This document shows, piece after piece, positions 16,912 to 25,032 of a DNA stretch of 44,244 bases. Source of the stretch: Verrucomicrobiota bacterium (GTDB taxonomy: Bacteria > Verrucomicrobiota > Verrucomicrobiia > Limisphaerales > JAEYXS01); assembly GCA_030834415.1 (NCBI GenBank), contig JAURFH010000004.1, positions 1-44,244 on the forward strand, read 5' to 3'. The notes beneath the pieces are model-generated. The model was given only the letters and a program-made list of their open reading frames with translations. It ran no database searches and was not told where the DNA came from. The translations under genes and the position numbers were made by a program. Each line of letters opens with the position of its first letter. The stretch's first letter is position 1.

Positions 16912-17493
16912 ATGAAGTATAAGTCGATATTGCTCTTCGGGGCGCCGGGGGCAGGCAAGGGGACCCAAGGCAAGATTCTCGGGACCATCCCCAATTACTA
17001 TCACTGCGCATGTGGTGATGTTTTCCGCAACCTGACGGTTAGTAGTGAGTTGGGACGCATCTTTATCGAATACTCCAGCAAGGGCATGCTGGTGCCGGAT
17101 GAACATACGGTTAGTCTTTGGCGGCGTAATATCGAAGGCAGCCGACAGCTTGGCTACTTTGAGCCGATGACGGACACGTTGGTGTTGGATGGTATTCCGC
17201 GCAATGTGACGCAAGCCGAGATGCTCAAAGACACCTTGGATGTGCGGGGTATCCTTTATCTGACCTGTCAGGACATGGAGAAGATGGTGCAACGTCTGCA
17301 GCGGCGGGCCTTACGCGAGAACCGGTTGGATGATGCAAATCTGGATGTGATCCGCACCCGCTTGGCGACGTATGATCAGGAGACCAAGCCCGTGCTGGAT
17401 TATTACGGCCCGAAACTGGTGCACCAGATCGATTCTACGAACCCGCCAGTAGAGGTACTGCGCTCTATTCTGGACGTCTTGGTAAAACTTTAA
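16912..17493 (+). CDS. Short-lid adenylate kinase-like nucleoside monophosphate kinase
   Basis: This 193-residue protein is a compact NMP kinase. The P-loop is GAPGAGKGT (10-18), the NMP-binding part reads ACGDVFR, and the core motif is DGIPRN in place of the usual DGFPR. The short lid RENRLDDANLDVIRTRLATY keeps the Arg/Asp-Asp/Arg pattern of UMP/CMP and short adenylate kinases. Zinc cysteines are absent. It probably phosphorylates AMP or another NMP with ATP in the cytosol. The Cys in place of the Thr/Ser before Gly-Asp and the Ile in DGIPR are departures from typical ADK, so the preferred base is uncertain. It is the third ADK-type domain in the window. A terminator follows. Confidence 0.87.
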   Translation: MKYKSILLFGAPGAGKGTQGKILGTIPNYYHCACGDVFRNLTVSSELGRIFIEYSSKGMLVPDEHTVSLWRRNIEGSRQLGYFEPMTDTLVLDGIPRNVTQAEMLKDTLDVRGILYLTCQDMEKMVQRLQRRALRENRLDDANLDVIRTRLATYDQETKPVLDYYGPKLVHQIDSTNPPVEVLRSILDVLVKL

Positions 17494-17532
17494 CAAGGCT
17501 CCGGGCGCGGTTGCGCACGGAATATTTTTTAT

Positions 17533-17562
17533 GCGCCCGGCTAGCTGCCGGGCGTTGTTTTT
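17533..17562 (+). terminator. Hairpin with T-tract between the ADK-like gene and fmt
   Basis: GCGCCCGGC pairs with GCCGGGCGT around a five-base loop and runs into TTGTTTTT. It ends one base before the fmt start codon at 17564, so it both ends the upstream unit and occupies the place where a ribosome-binding site would be. Confidence 0.75.
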
Positions 17563-17563
17563 G

Positions 17564-18526
17564 ATGAGTAAACGATATCGCATCATTTTCATGGGAACGG
17601 CCGAGCTGGCTTGCGCCAGTTTACGCGCACTGCATGACGACGCGTCCCAGTTCGAAGTGGTGCTGGTGGTGACTCAACCGGACAAGCCGAAAGGGCGTGA
17701 TCTCAAACTCCAACCCACGGCGGTGAAAGCGGCCGCACTGGAGCTTGGCCTGCCAGTGGAGCAGCCGATCAAGGCACGCGCGACTGAGTTCGTGGAGCAT
17801 CTGCGCTCCTTTGCCGCAGATCTCATCGTGGTAGCTGCCTATGGCCAGTTGTTGCCGCAGAGCATCCTTGATCTGCCGAAGTATGGGTGCCTCAACGTCC
17901 ATACTTCCATCCTGCCGAAGTATCGCGGAGCCGCCCCCATCCAGTGGGCAATCATCGATGGCGAATCGGAGACGGGCGTCACGATCATGAAGATGGATGC
18001 AGGTTTGGACACAGGTGATATCCTGAGTGTGCATACCACACCTATCTCACCGGAAGATAATGCAGCGATCTTGCATGACCGCCTGGCCGCTATCGGAGCG
18101 GAGGCACTGGTCGCGACCATCCCGCTTTATATCAATGGCGATATCGCACCCAAGCCGCAGCCCGCAGAGGGCAGCACGTATGCGCGCAAAATCGCCAAGG
18201 AAGATGGACGGATTGATTGGGCCCAGCCTGCTCAAGGGCTGTTCAATCGCATCCGCGGCCTGACCCCGTGGCCGGGGGCTTTCACTTTTCTGGCTCCTGA
18301 GCAAAAGCAACGCCTGCTCAAGGTCTGGTCGGCGGAACCGTTGAGCGGGGTTTCCGGGAAGCCAGGAACCGTGTTGCAAGCAGACAAGAACGGCATTGTG
18401 GTGGCATGTGGAGAAGGGGCCTTGCGGATCACTTCCTTGCAACGTGAAGGCGGGCGCCGGATGACGGCGATTGAATTTTCCGCCGGTCAGGCGGTCAAAT
18501 CAGGTGACGTGCTTTACTCGGAATAA
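17564..18526 (+). CDS. fmt: Methionyl-tRNA formyltransferase
   Basis: Fmt adds a formyl group from 10-formyl-THF to initiator Met-tRNA. The start IIFMGTAELACASLRAL is the family N-terminus. The catalytic residues lie in CLNVHTSILPKYRGAAPIQWA (Asn111, His113) and MDAGLDTGDIL (Asp149). The C-terminal OB-like domain begins near RLLKVWSAEP and includes ACGEGALRITSLQ. ATG 17564 is chosen over the earlier in-frame ATG at 17531, which lies before the terminator hairpin. The length of 320 residues is normal (E. coli 315). No Shine-Dalgarno is visible, because the hairpin abuts the start. Confidence 0.96.
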   Translation: MSKRYRIIFMGTAELACASLRALHDDASQFEVVLVVTQPDKPKGRDLKLQPTAVKAAALELGLPVEQPIKARATEFVEHLRSFAADLIVVAAYGQLLPQSILDLPKYGCLNVHTSILPKYRGAAPIQWAIIDGESETGVTIMKMDAGLDTGDILSVHTTPISPEDNAAILHDRLAAIGAEALVATIPLYINGDIAPKPQPAEGSTYARKIAKEDGRIDWAQPAQGLFNRIRGLTPWPGAFTFLAPEQKQRLLKVWSAEPLSGVSGKPGTVLQADKNGIVVACGEGALRITSLQREGGRRMTAIEFSAGQAVKSGDVLYSE

Positions 18527-18534
18527 TTTTAAAA

Positions 18535-18564
18535 ACCACAGATAGGTATAGATGGATACAGGTA
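18535..18564 (+). repeat. Degenerate AACCACAGAT-type dispersed repeat
   Basis: AACCACAGATAGGTATAGAT is followed by GGATACAGGT, repeating the RGATRGRTAYAG theme. It is found just upstream of the secreted propeller gene. Strings of this kind occur in gaps between genes of related bacteria as I recall; only one copy is seen here. Confidence 0.35.
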
Positions 18565-18571
18565 AAACAGC

Positions 18572-20842
18572 ATGAAGAAAAAAGCTTTGATTCAATGGGT
18601 CGTATGGCTGGCGCTTTGCGTTTTGGGTTTAGAAGCGCAGGCTGCATCAAGGCCTTTGGCCAAGACGGAATATCTCAAGCATATCCCTTTTGTCTCAGCC
18701 ACCATTTCCTCGGACACGACCACATTGAAAGGCTTGGCCATCAAGGTCGGCACGACGAATGCACCGGCGGCGATCTGTTTTGATACGGAGATGTTGCGCG
18801 TTTCGGCCGGTTGGACGGACGGATTTGTGCAGGGCGTGAACTTGATGTCGCGCGGTCAGTATCCGACGAATATCGGCCAAATCGTTTTCTCCAGTGATGT
18901 CATTCCGGGCTGGGTGGTGGATGGTAAATTTGGTGATCCGCGGGAGGACAAGCACGGTCCTTTACCCAAGACATTGGGACATTATCGTGGGCTTTACCTG
19001 AACGGCGCTGAACCGGTCATTGCTTATACTGTTGCCGGGACGGAAGTGCTGGAAAAGACCACTGGCAAGGGCGGAGCCTTTCTGCGGACCTTGGAAGTGG
19101 AGAAGCATGCGAGGCCATTCCAGGTTCTCATAGCCCGGGTGAAAGAGTCATCCGTAGACGGCAAGGCAGCCAGCTTGGAACTGAAACAGACGGGTATCGC
19201 TGTGACTGTGCAAGGCCTGAAAGCGGCTTGGGTCATCAAAGATGGTCACCTGTATCTGGAAATTCCAGCAGCGAATAAAACACAGAATTTCACCTTGGCA
19301 GTCAGCAAGCTTGGAGGACTGGCATCGGATAAACCAGTGGTGAATTCGTTAAAGCCACTCACTAAGGGCGGTCCGTCACTCTGGCCAGAAACGATGACGG
19401 TCAAAGGTTCGTTGGGCGTCAATAGCAGTGCTTACACAGTGGATACTATTCCCGTGCCGTTTGAGAATCCTTATGAGACAGATATGTATCTGGCAGGCAT
19501 GGATTTCTTCAGCGATGGGCGCGCGGCGATCAGTACGTTCCATGGTGATGTGTGGGTGGTCTCGGGTATTGATTCCAAATTGCAGAAGGTGACTTGGAAA
19601 CGTTATGCCGCCGGGCTGTATCATGCGCTGGGTTTGAAGATTGTTGATGACGTGGTCTATGTGATGGGCCGCGACCAGATCACGCGCTTGCATGATTTGA
19701 ACAACGATGGGGAGGCGGATTTCTACGAAAACTTCAATAACGACGTTTGGATCACGGTCGGTTTCCATGAGTTCGCTTTCGATCTACAGACGGATCCGGC
19801 GGGAAATTTCTACTTTGCCAAGGCTGGTCCGGTGAACAATGGCGGACGTGGGTTCATGACCATCCTGAAACATCACGGCACATTGCTCCGGGTCTCGAAA
19901 GACGGCAGCAAAATGGATGTCGTGGCGACCGGTTTCCGTGCCCCGAACGGTATCGGTGTGGGACCGAACGGTGAGATCACCACGGGTGACAATGAGGGCA
20001 CATGGACACCGCGTTGCCGGATCAACTGGGTGAAACCCGGAGGATTCTATGGTGTGGTGGATCTGGCACAGCGTTCGCCTTTGCCGACGGATTACGACCG
20101 GCCAGTGTGTTGGTTGCCCAAGGAGGTCGATAACTCCAGCGGTGGCCAGGTGTGGGTGACGAGTGATAAGTGGGGGCCGCTAAAGGGCGAAATGCTGCAT
20201 CTGGCCTACGGCACTTGCTCGATGTATCTGGTGATGAAGGAGGAAGTGAACGGGCTCCTGCAGGGCGGGGTGGTGAAGCTGCCGCTGAATTTCGAGAGTG
20301 GTATCATGCGGGCACGGTTCAATCCTAAGGATGGCCAGCTCTACGTGGTGGGGATGAAAGGCTGGCAGACCAGTGCCGCGAAGAACGGTTGTTTCCAACG
20401 CGTTCGCTATACTGGCAAGCCAGCAAACCTGCCGCGTCAGGTGCATGCGGTGAAGGGTGGTTTGAGCATTGAATTCAGTGATGCATTGGACAAGGAACTG
20501 GCAACGGATGGTGAGAACTATTCGTTGGCTGAGTGGAACTATATCTGGTCGGCGGCCTATGGTTCGCCGGAGATCTCGGTGAAGGACAAAACTGAGCTGA
20601 AGCCAGAAGACAAGGGGGGCGCGGAATGGTCGAAAGCTCAGATGGTGATCAAACAGCACGATACGCTGACCATCAAGTCCGCGAAGCTCTCAGCGGATGG
20701 CAAGACGGTGTTTCTGGAAGTGCCGGACCTGCGTCCGGCAATGCAGGTGCATCTGCGTTATAATTTGGAAACAACAGCGGGAAGTGTGCTGCGTCAGGAG
20801 ATCTATTACACCATCCACGGGTTCGGTCCGGCGAGAAATTAG
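18572..20842 (+). CDS. Secreted PVC-type beta-propeller protein (DUF6797-like N-terminus, membrane-bound dehydrogenase-like propeller)
   Basis: The product has 756 residues with a clear signal peptide cut near EAQA. The N-terminal ~240 residues contain ICFDTEMLRVSAGWTDGFV and LGHYRGLYLNG, features I associate with DUF6797-type domains of Verrucomicrobia and Planctomycetes. Residues ~290-610 are a glucose/sorbosone-dehydrogenase-like propeller, with VYVMGRDQITRLHDLNNDG, VATGFRAPNGIGVGPNGEI and DNEGTWTPRCRINWVKPG. The C-terminal stretch (LRPAMQVHLRYNL) resembles the domain that follows such propellers. No CxxCH haem site is present, unlike many relatives. It is 59 bases upstream of a ThuA-like lipoprotein and likely works with it in the periplasm, perhaps on sugars. 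Substrate and activity are unknown. Confidence 0.8.
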   Translation: MKKKALIQWVVWLALCVLGLEAQAASRPLAKTEYLKHIPFVSATISSDTTTLKGLAIKVGTTNAPAAICFDTEMLRVSAGWTDGFVQGVNLMSRGQYPTNIGQIVFSSDVIPGWVVDGKFGDPREDKHGPLPKTLGHYRGLYLNGAEPVIAYTVAGTEVLEKTTGKGGAFLRTLEVEKHARPFQVLIARVKESSVDGKAASLELKQTGIAVTVQGLKAAWVIKDGHLYLEIPAANKTQNFTLAVSKLGGLASDKPVVNSLKPLTKGGPSLWPETMTVKGSLGVNSSAYTVDTIPVPFENPYETDMYLAGMDFFSDGRAAISTFHGDVWVVSGIDSKLQKVTWKRYAAGLYHALGLKIVDDVVYVMGRDQITRLHDLNNDGEADFYENFNNDVWITVGFHEFAFDLQTDPAGNFYFAKAGPVNNGGRGFMTILKHHGTLLRVSKDGSKMDVVATGFRAPNGIGVGPNGEITTGDNEGTWTPRCRINWVKPGGFYGVVDLAQRSPLPTDYDRPVCWLPKEVDNSSGGQVWVTSDKWGPLKGEMLHLAYGTCSMYLVMKEEVNGLLQGGVVKLPLNFESGIMRARFNPKDGQLYVVGMKGWQTSAAKNGCFQRVRYTGKPANLPRQVHAVKGGLSIEFSDALDKELATDGENYSLAEWNYIWSAAYGSPEISVKDKTELKPEDKGGAEWSKAQMVIKQHDTLTIKSAKLSADGKTVFLEVPDLRPAMQVHLRYNLETTAGSVLRQEIYYTIHGFGPARN

Positions 20843-20901
20843 GTGGACACCAGCCAGTGGTGAAACGAGATTATAGGGACTGCAAAAAAGCCCGGTTTAG
20901 T

Positions 20902-21774
20902 ATGATAAATCGCAGATATTTTTTCTCTTCGCTGGCGGCCTTGATGGCTTTGGCCAGTGTCAGTTGCGCCACGCAACCGGTGGCCAAGACGCCGCACATC
21001 GTGTTTGTCACGGGAGATCATGAATACAGCTCTGAAGGCACGATGCCTGCCTTGGCGAAGATCTTGGAGCGTGACTATGGCTTCAAGACGACGGTGCTGC
21101 TGGCTTATCCGGATGAGAACGCTGAAGAGAACATCCCGGGTTTGGAGAAGTTGAAAGATGCTGACATGGCGGTGTTCTTCCTGCGCTGGCGGCGACTTCC
21201 GGCGGAGCAGATGCAGCATATCGAGGCATTTCTCAAGACGGGCAAGCCGGTCATCGGTTTCCGCACTTCCACGCATTCTTTCAACTACCCTAAGGACCAC
21301 CCGTTGGCCGAGTGGAACAAGCGGTTCAGTGTGGATGTGTTGGGTGGACCTCCGGGCTGGGGTGGCGGTCATTTCCATTACGGCCACGAAGCGACTACGG
21401 ATGTCTATCGCGCACCCGGAGCTGAAAAGAGCCCGATCCTAAAAGGGGTTCCGGCTGAATTCCATGTGTCCTCCTGGCTGTATCATGTGCTGCCAGATTA
21501 CCCGCCGAAGGATGCGCAGGTCTTGCTGATGGGCAAGGCAGTGAATCCGAACAAGCCGGCCATCGATAACCCGGTGGCCTGGACTTGGAAGAACAAATAC
21601 GGAGCCAAAGTCTTCATGACGACCATCGGGCATCCGGCAGACTTTGAAGTGGCCGCGTTTCAGCGGTTGGTGATCAATGGAGTCCATTGGTCCGCCGGCA
21701 AACCGGTGCCGGACCAGTGGAAAGGACCGTATGACATCAAGGTGGCCTATCACGGCATCAAGAAAACCAAGTAA
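20902..21774 (+). CDS. ThuA-like domain lipoprotein
   Basis: A lipobox, ASVSC, ends an N-terminal signal beginning MINRRYFFSSLAAL. The Cys would be lipidated and the protein anchored in the envelope. The rest is a class I glutamine amidotransferase-like ThuA fold: HIVFVTGDHEYSSEGTMPAL, MAVFFLRWRRLPAEQ, KPVIGFRTSTHSF, WGGGHFHYGHE, VSSWLYHVLP and GAKVFMTTIGHPADF. ThuA-family proteins are linked to trehalose/sugar oxidation, but their exact role is open. ATG 20902 gives the lipoprotein start; the earlier frame start (20857) adds 15 non-signal residues. It follows the secreted propeller gene, a pairing common in PVC bacteria. Confidence 0.87.
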   Translation: MINRRYFFSSLAALMALASVSCATQPVAKTPHIVFVTGDHEYSSEGTMPALAKILERDYGFKTTVLLAYPDENAEENIPGLEKLKDADMAVFFLRWRRLPAEQMQHIEAFLKTGKPVIGFRTSTHSFNYPKDHPLAEWNKRFSVDVLGGPPGWGGGHFHYGHEATTDVYRAPGAEKSPILKGVPAEFHVSSWLYHVLPDYPPKDAQVLLMGKAVNPNKPAIDNPVAWTWKNKYGAKVFMTTIGHPADFEVAAFQRLVINGVHWSAGKPVPDQWKGPYDIKVAYHGIKKTK

Positions 21775-21798
21775 GCGGGGAAAGAGAACAGGACTTTT

Positions 21799-22131
21799 AT
21801 GATTCAAGATACCATCGCCAAAATCGAAGCTCAGATCAAAAACGCGGCTTCCCTGACTCCGGAGCGGCGCGAGGAACTGACCAAGCTATTGGCCACGCTG
21901 AAGGCGGAGGTCGATGATCTGGCGCTCACGAACCAAGAAGATGCGCAAAGCATCGCGGGTTTTACCCAACTGTCCACCCATGAGGCGACCCGTTCGGCGC
22001 AGAACCCGCAACTGCTGGAACACTCGCTGAATGGTTTGACGGCCTCCGCCGCCCAGTTCGAGAAATCCCATCCCCGGCTGTTCCAAGCCGTCCAATCCAT
22101 CACCAATACGCTCTCCAATCTGGGCATATAA
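21799..22131 (+). CDS. DUF4404 family protein
   Basis: This 110-residue protein is mostly helical. The N-terminal half (TPERREELTKLLATLKAEVDDL) is predicted coiled coil. The C-terminal half ends with SAAQFEKSHPRLFQAVQS and LSNLGI, the DUF4404 signature, in which the last residues read nearly invariably N-x-G-I. Function is unknown. It sits 24 bases after the ThuA gene, so co-transcription is possible, but the role is unlikely to be related. Confidence 0.75.
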   Translation: MIQDTIAKIEAQIKNAASLTPERREELTKLLATLKAEVDDLALTNQEDAQSIAGFTQLSTHEATRSAQNPQLLEHSLNGLTASAAQFEKSHPRLFQAVQSITNTLSNLGI

Positions 22132-22256
22132 GATTGAGTCAAATGCCGGGTTGAACCTTCTATATCATCAGGCCGAAAGGTCCGCAGACGTATCTTTTAT
22201 TGTTTCACGGGACGATTTGATTCCCTATGGTGCTGCGCTATCAGTTTAAGCTGTAA

Positions 22257-23486
22257 ATGAAAAAGCCGTCGATTTTGGTCATCTTTTTGACCGTTTTTAT
22301 TGATCTCATCGGGTTCGGGATAGTCCTGCCGTTGTTGCCGCTGTATGGCAAGCACATGGGGGCGAACGGGTTGATGATCGGCCTGCTCATGGCCTCCTTC
22401 TCGGCCATGCAATTCATCTTTGCCCCTTGGTGGGGGCGTCTGTCTGACCGGGTTGGTCGCCGTCCGGTGCTGTTGGTCAGCTTGCTTGGGTCGGCTGTGT
22501 CTTACATGATTTTTGCGTTTGCCTCGGGTATGAGCGGAGATCATGCCTTGTGGGTTTTGTTGTTCTCCCGGATCACGGCGGGCATTTGCGGTGCCAATAT
22601 CTCGGTGGCACAGGCGTATATCGCTGACATCACTCCGCCGGAAAAACGCTCCCAAAGGATGGGATTGATCGGCATGGCGTTCGGTTTGGGCTTCATCTTC
22701 GGGCCTTCCATCGGTTCTTTCAGTTTAAGCCAGTTCGGCGTGACCGGTCCTGGTTGGGTGGCGGCAGCCTTTTGCTTCACCAATTTCTTGCTAGCCTTGG
22801 TGATCCTGCCTGAGAGCTGGAAACCGGATGGGGTGCATGCACCGCAGCGTCCGCGGATGGCGCAGTGGGCCGCTTTGTTGACGAATTCCAAGGTGGGCAT
22901 GCTGGTTTGGCTGTTCTTTCTGGCCACGTTCGCCTTCTCCTGCTTTGAGACGACTTTGGGTCTTTTGATCGCAGAGAATTTCCATCTGGATCCTGATCAG
23001 CCCAAAGATGCGAAAGTCATCGGTTACCTTTTCACGTTCTGTGGCGTTATCGGTGCTTTGGTACAAGGTGGAGCGGTGGGGCGGTTGGTGAAGAAATTTG
23101 GTGAGCCTGCGCTTATCACTGTCAGCATGGTTTTGACCGCCATCGGGCTGGCACCTTTGCCTTTTATGTTCGGTTGGCCAGGGTTGCTGGTGGTTTTGGC
23201 AGTGCTGTCCATTGGTACCCAGATGGCGCGTCCGCCGATTTTCGGCATGCTGTCGCAACTGACTCCAGCCAATGAGCAGGGGGCGATCTTAGGCGTGGCG
23301 CAGAGTTTTGGCAGCTTGGCCCGGATAGTGGGGCCTATCTTTGCGGCTGGCCTGTTCCACTTCAGCCCCAAGATTCCTTATCTGGTCTGTGCGGGCATTG
23401 CCTTGGTGGCGGGGTTGATCGCCTGGCAGAAGTTGCATGGAACGATCTTGCCCAGCACGGAGGATACCGTCAGCGCAAAAGTGTAA
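22257..23486 (+). CDS. MFS transporter, TetA/DHA1-like drug or metabolite efflux
   Basis: The protein has 409 residues with 12 predicted transmembrane helices. Motif A between helices 2 and 3 is GRLSDRVGRRPVL, and helix 1 reads FIDLIGFGIVLPLLPLY, the TetA(P)-like/DHA1 start. Helix 4-5 carries SRITAGICGANISVAQAYIAD and helix 5 (motif C region) GLIGMAFGLGFIFGPSIG, typical of proton-coupled antiporters. The substrate is unknown; tetracycline resistance should not be assumed. ATG 22257 follows a run of about 125 bases without any other feature. Confidence 0.9.
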   Translation: MKKPSILVIFLTVFIDLIGFGIVLPLLPLYGKHMGANGLMIGLLMASFSAMQFIFAPWWGRLSDRVGRRPVLLVSLLGSAVSYMIFAFASGMSGDHALWVLLFSRITAGICGANISVAQAYIADITPPEKRSQRMGLIGMAFGLGFIFGPSIGSFSLSQFGVTGPGWVAAAFCFTNFLLALVILPESWKPDGVHAPQRPRMAQWAALLTNSKVGMLVWLFFLATFAFSCFETTLGLLIAENFHLDPDQPKDAKVIGYLFTFCGVIGALVQGGAVGRLVKKFGEPALITVSMVLTAIGLAPLPFMFGWPGLLVVLAVLSIGTQMARPPIFGMLSQLTPANEQGAILGVAQSFGSLARIVGPIFAAGLFHFSPKIPYLVCAGIALVAGLIAWQKLHGTILPSTEDTVSAKV

Positions 23487-23531
23487 GGATGGTCGGTTGC
23501 GTGTCGGGTTTTATGCACTAGGTTCTCCGCT

Positions 23532-24596
23532 GTGATCCGCAACATCATCTTTGATTGGTCGGGGACGCTGGTGAATGACCTGCCGGCGGTATTGCAGGCC
23601 ACTAATCATGTGTTTCGGCAGGCCGGGGTGCCGGAGATATCTTTGGAAACCTTTCGGGCTGAATTCGTACTGCCGTTCAAAGGCTTCTATGACCGGTACG
23701 TGCCCAACGTGCCGATGGCACAATTGGAGGAGTGGTTTCACACGCGGTTCAATGAGGTGCAGAGTTCCGTGGAAGAATTGCCTCACGCCCGGAACTTCTT
23801 GGAGTTTTGTCGCGTGCAGAAAATAAAGACCTTTGCTTTAAGCACCATTCATCCGGAGCACTTCAAGGAACAGACGCGCAAGAACGGTTTCGATCAGTAT
23901 CTGGATCATCCCTATCTCGGAATCTGGGACAAGCGCACGCGTATCAAGGAAATCATCACCGAGCATGCGTTAAACCCGAAGGAGACGCTGTTCATCGGGG
24001 ACATGCAGCATGATGTGGAGACGGCGCGGCATGGGGGAGTCTGGTCCTGTGCAGTGCTGACCGGGTTCAATCGTTTGGGGCAGCTCCGGGAGAGTCAGCC
24101 GGATCTCATCGTAGAGCATCTGGGGGAATTGCAGGATCTCTTGAAGCGGCGCGTGTCGGTGTTTGGCGAGGCAGCGGGCGGTGATGCCCCTAAGCAGATG
24201 CCGATCGCTACGGTAGGGGCGTTGATCTTTAACGACCGGGATGAAGTGCTGTTAGTGCGCACGCACAAATGGTCTGACCTGTGGGGGATGCCGGGTGGCA
24301 AGATCAAATGGGGGGAGACGTCCGAGGATGCTTTGCGGCGGGAGCTGCTGGAGGAGACCGGTCTGGAGGTGGAGGATATCCGGTTCGAGTTGGTGCAGGA
24401 CTGCATTCACTCCGATGAGTTCTACCGTGATGCCCACTTTGTGTTGCTGAACTATACTTGTCGTAGCCGTGGCGAACAGCCAGTGAAGCTCAACGAGGAG
24501 GCCGAAGAATACTGTTGGCTGACATTACCCGAAGCCACGAACCTGTCCCTAAACCGCCCGACAGTAAATTTTTTGAAAAAAGTGCAAAACTTTTGA
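23532..24596 (+). CDS. HAD-like hydrolase fused to a Nudix hydrolase
   Basis: The 354-residue protein has two enzyme domains. The HAD part (1 to ~210) opens with FDWSGTLV (nucleophile Asp8), has LSTIH near 103-107, and ends with FIGDMQHD (Asp157, Asp161). The +2 position of the first motif is Ser10, where phosphatases usually have Asp; phosphonatase-type HADs also deviate there. The Nudix part (~224-354) has the full box GKIKWGE...RRELLEETGL (256-278) with all metal ligands. The GTG at 23532 is the start. The gene lies 73 bases upstream of folB. In folate synthesis, a Nudix enzyme removes pyrophosphate from dihydroneopterin triphosphate and a phosphatase removes the last phosphate before FolB, so this fusion is a candidate for both steps. 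That link is an inference. Confidence 0.88.
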   Translation: MIRNIIFDWSGTLVNDLPAVLQATNHVFRQAGVPEISLETFRAEFVLPFKGFYDRYVPNVPMAQLEEWFHTRFNEVQSSVEELPHARNFLEFCRVQKIKTFALSTIHPEHFKEQTRKNGFDQYLDHPYLGIWDKRTRIKEIITEHALNPKETLFIGDMQHDVETARHGGVWSCAVLTGFNRLGQLRESQPDLIVEHLGELQDLLKRRVSVFGEAAGGDAPKQMPIATVGALIFNDRDEVLLVRTHKWSDLWGMPGGKIKWGETSEDALRRELLEETGLEVEDIRFELVQDCIHSDEFYRDAHFVLLNYTCRSRGEQPVKLNEEAEEYCWLTLPEATNLSLNRPTVNFLKKVQNF

Positions 24597-24669
24597 AACG
24601 CTACAGTGTTATGACCAGCGGGGATTAATTCCCCACAAAAACACGTCCCTTATCGCTGAGGTTTAGCAC

Positions 24670-25017
24670 ATGGACATCATTACTATCGCGGATCTAGTCG
24701 TATTCTATCACGTTGGCGTCCCCGCTGACGAGCGGGCCAAGGCTCAAAGGTTGTTGCTGACCGTGGAAATGGAAACCGATTTTTCCAGCTGTGCCGCTTC
24801 CGATGATGTCGAAAAAACAGTAGATTACTATGCGGTTTCCCGCCGTTTGCTGAAGATGGGAGAAGGCCGTAGTTGGAATCTGATCGAGTCACTGGCTGTA
24901 GAGATGGCTGAGTCACTTTTAAGCGAATATCAGCTGAAAGCCGTGACGGTGGAGGTAAAAAAATTCGTTCTTCCTGAGACTCGCTATGTCTCGGTGAAGA
25001 CTTCCCGGCGGGCCTAA
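24670..25017 (+). CDS. folB: Dihydroneopterin aldolase
   Basis: FolB cleaves 7,8-dihydroneopterin to 6-hydroxymethyl-dihydropterin and glycolaldehyde in folate synthesis. The 115-residue sequence shows FYHVGVPADERAKAQ (Glu21 in the substrate loop), VDYYAVSRRL (Tyr54), NLIESLAVEMAESLL (Glu73) and VTVEVKK (catalytic Lys97 or 98). Length and motif order fit the family, which forms octamers. It lies 73 bases downstream of the HAD-Nudix gene in the same direction and ends 13 bases from the convergent subtilase stop. Confidence 0.93.
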   Translation: MDIITIADLVVFYHVGVPADERAKAQRLLLTVEMETDFSSCAASDDVEKTVDYYAVSRRLLKMGEGRSWNLIESLAVEMAESLLSEYQLKAVTVEVKKFVLPETRYVSVKTSRRA

Positions 25018-25032
25018 GCTGCGGGGGCAGCT
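25017..25032. terminator. Small hairpin between convergent folB and subtilase genes
   Basis: AGCTGC-GGGG-GCAGCT forms a perfect six-base-pair stem spanning both stop codons. No T-tract is present, so it is at best a weak or bidirectional stop signal. Confidence 0.3.

Noticed and set aside
22132-22256. Possible small RNA or riboswitch before the MFS gene
   Set aside because: No stable hairpin or known riboswitch core is visible.
24620-24640. Short palindrome GGGGATTAATTCCCC between the HAD-Nudix gene and folB
   Set aside because: The stem is only five base pairs and no T-tract follows, so it is not convincing as a terminator.
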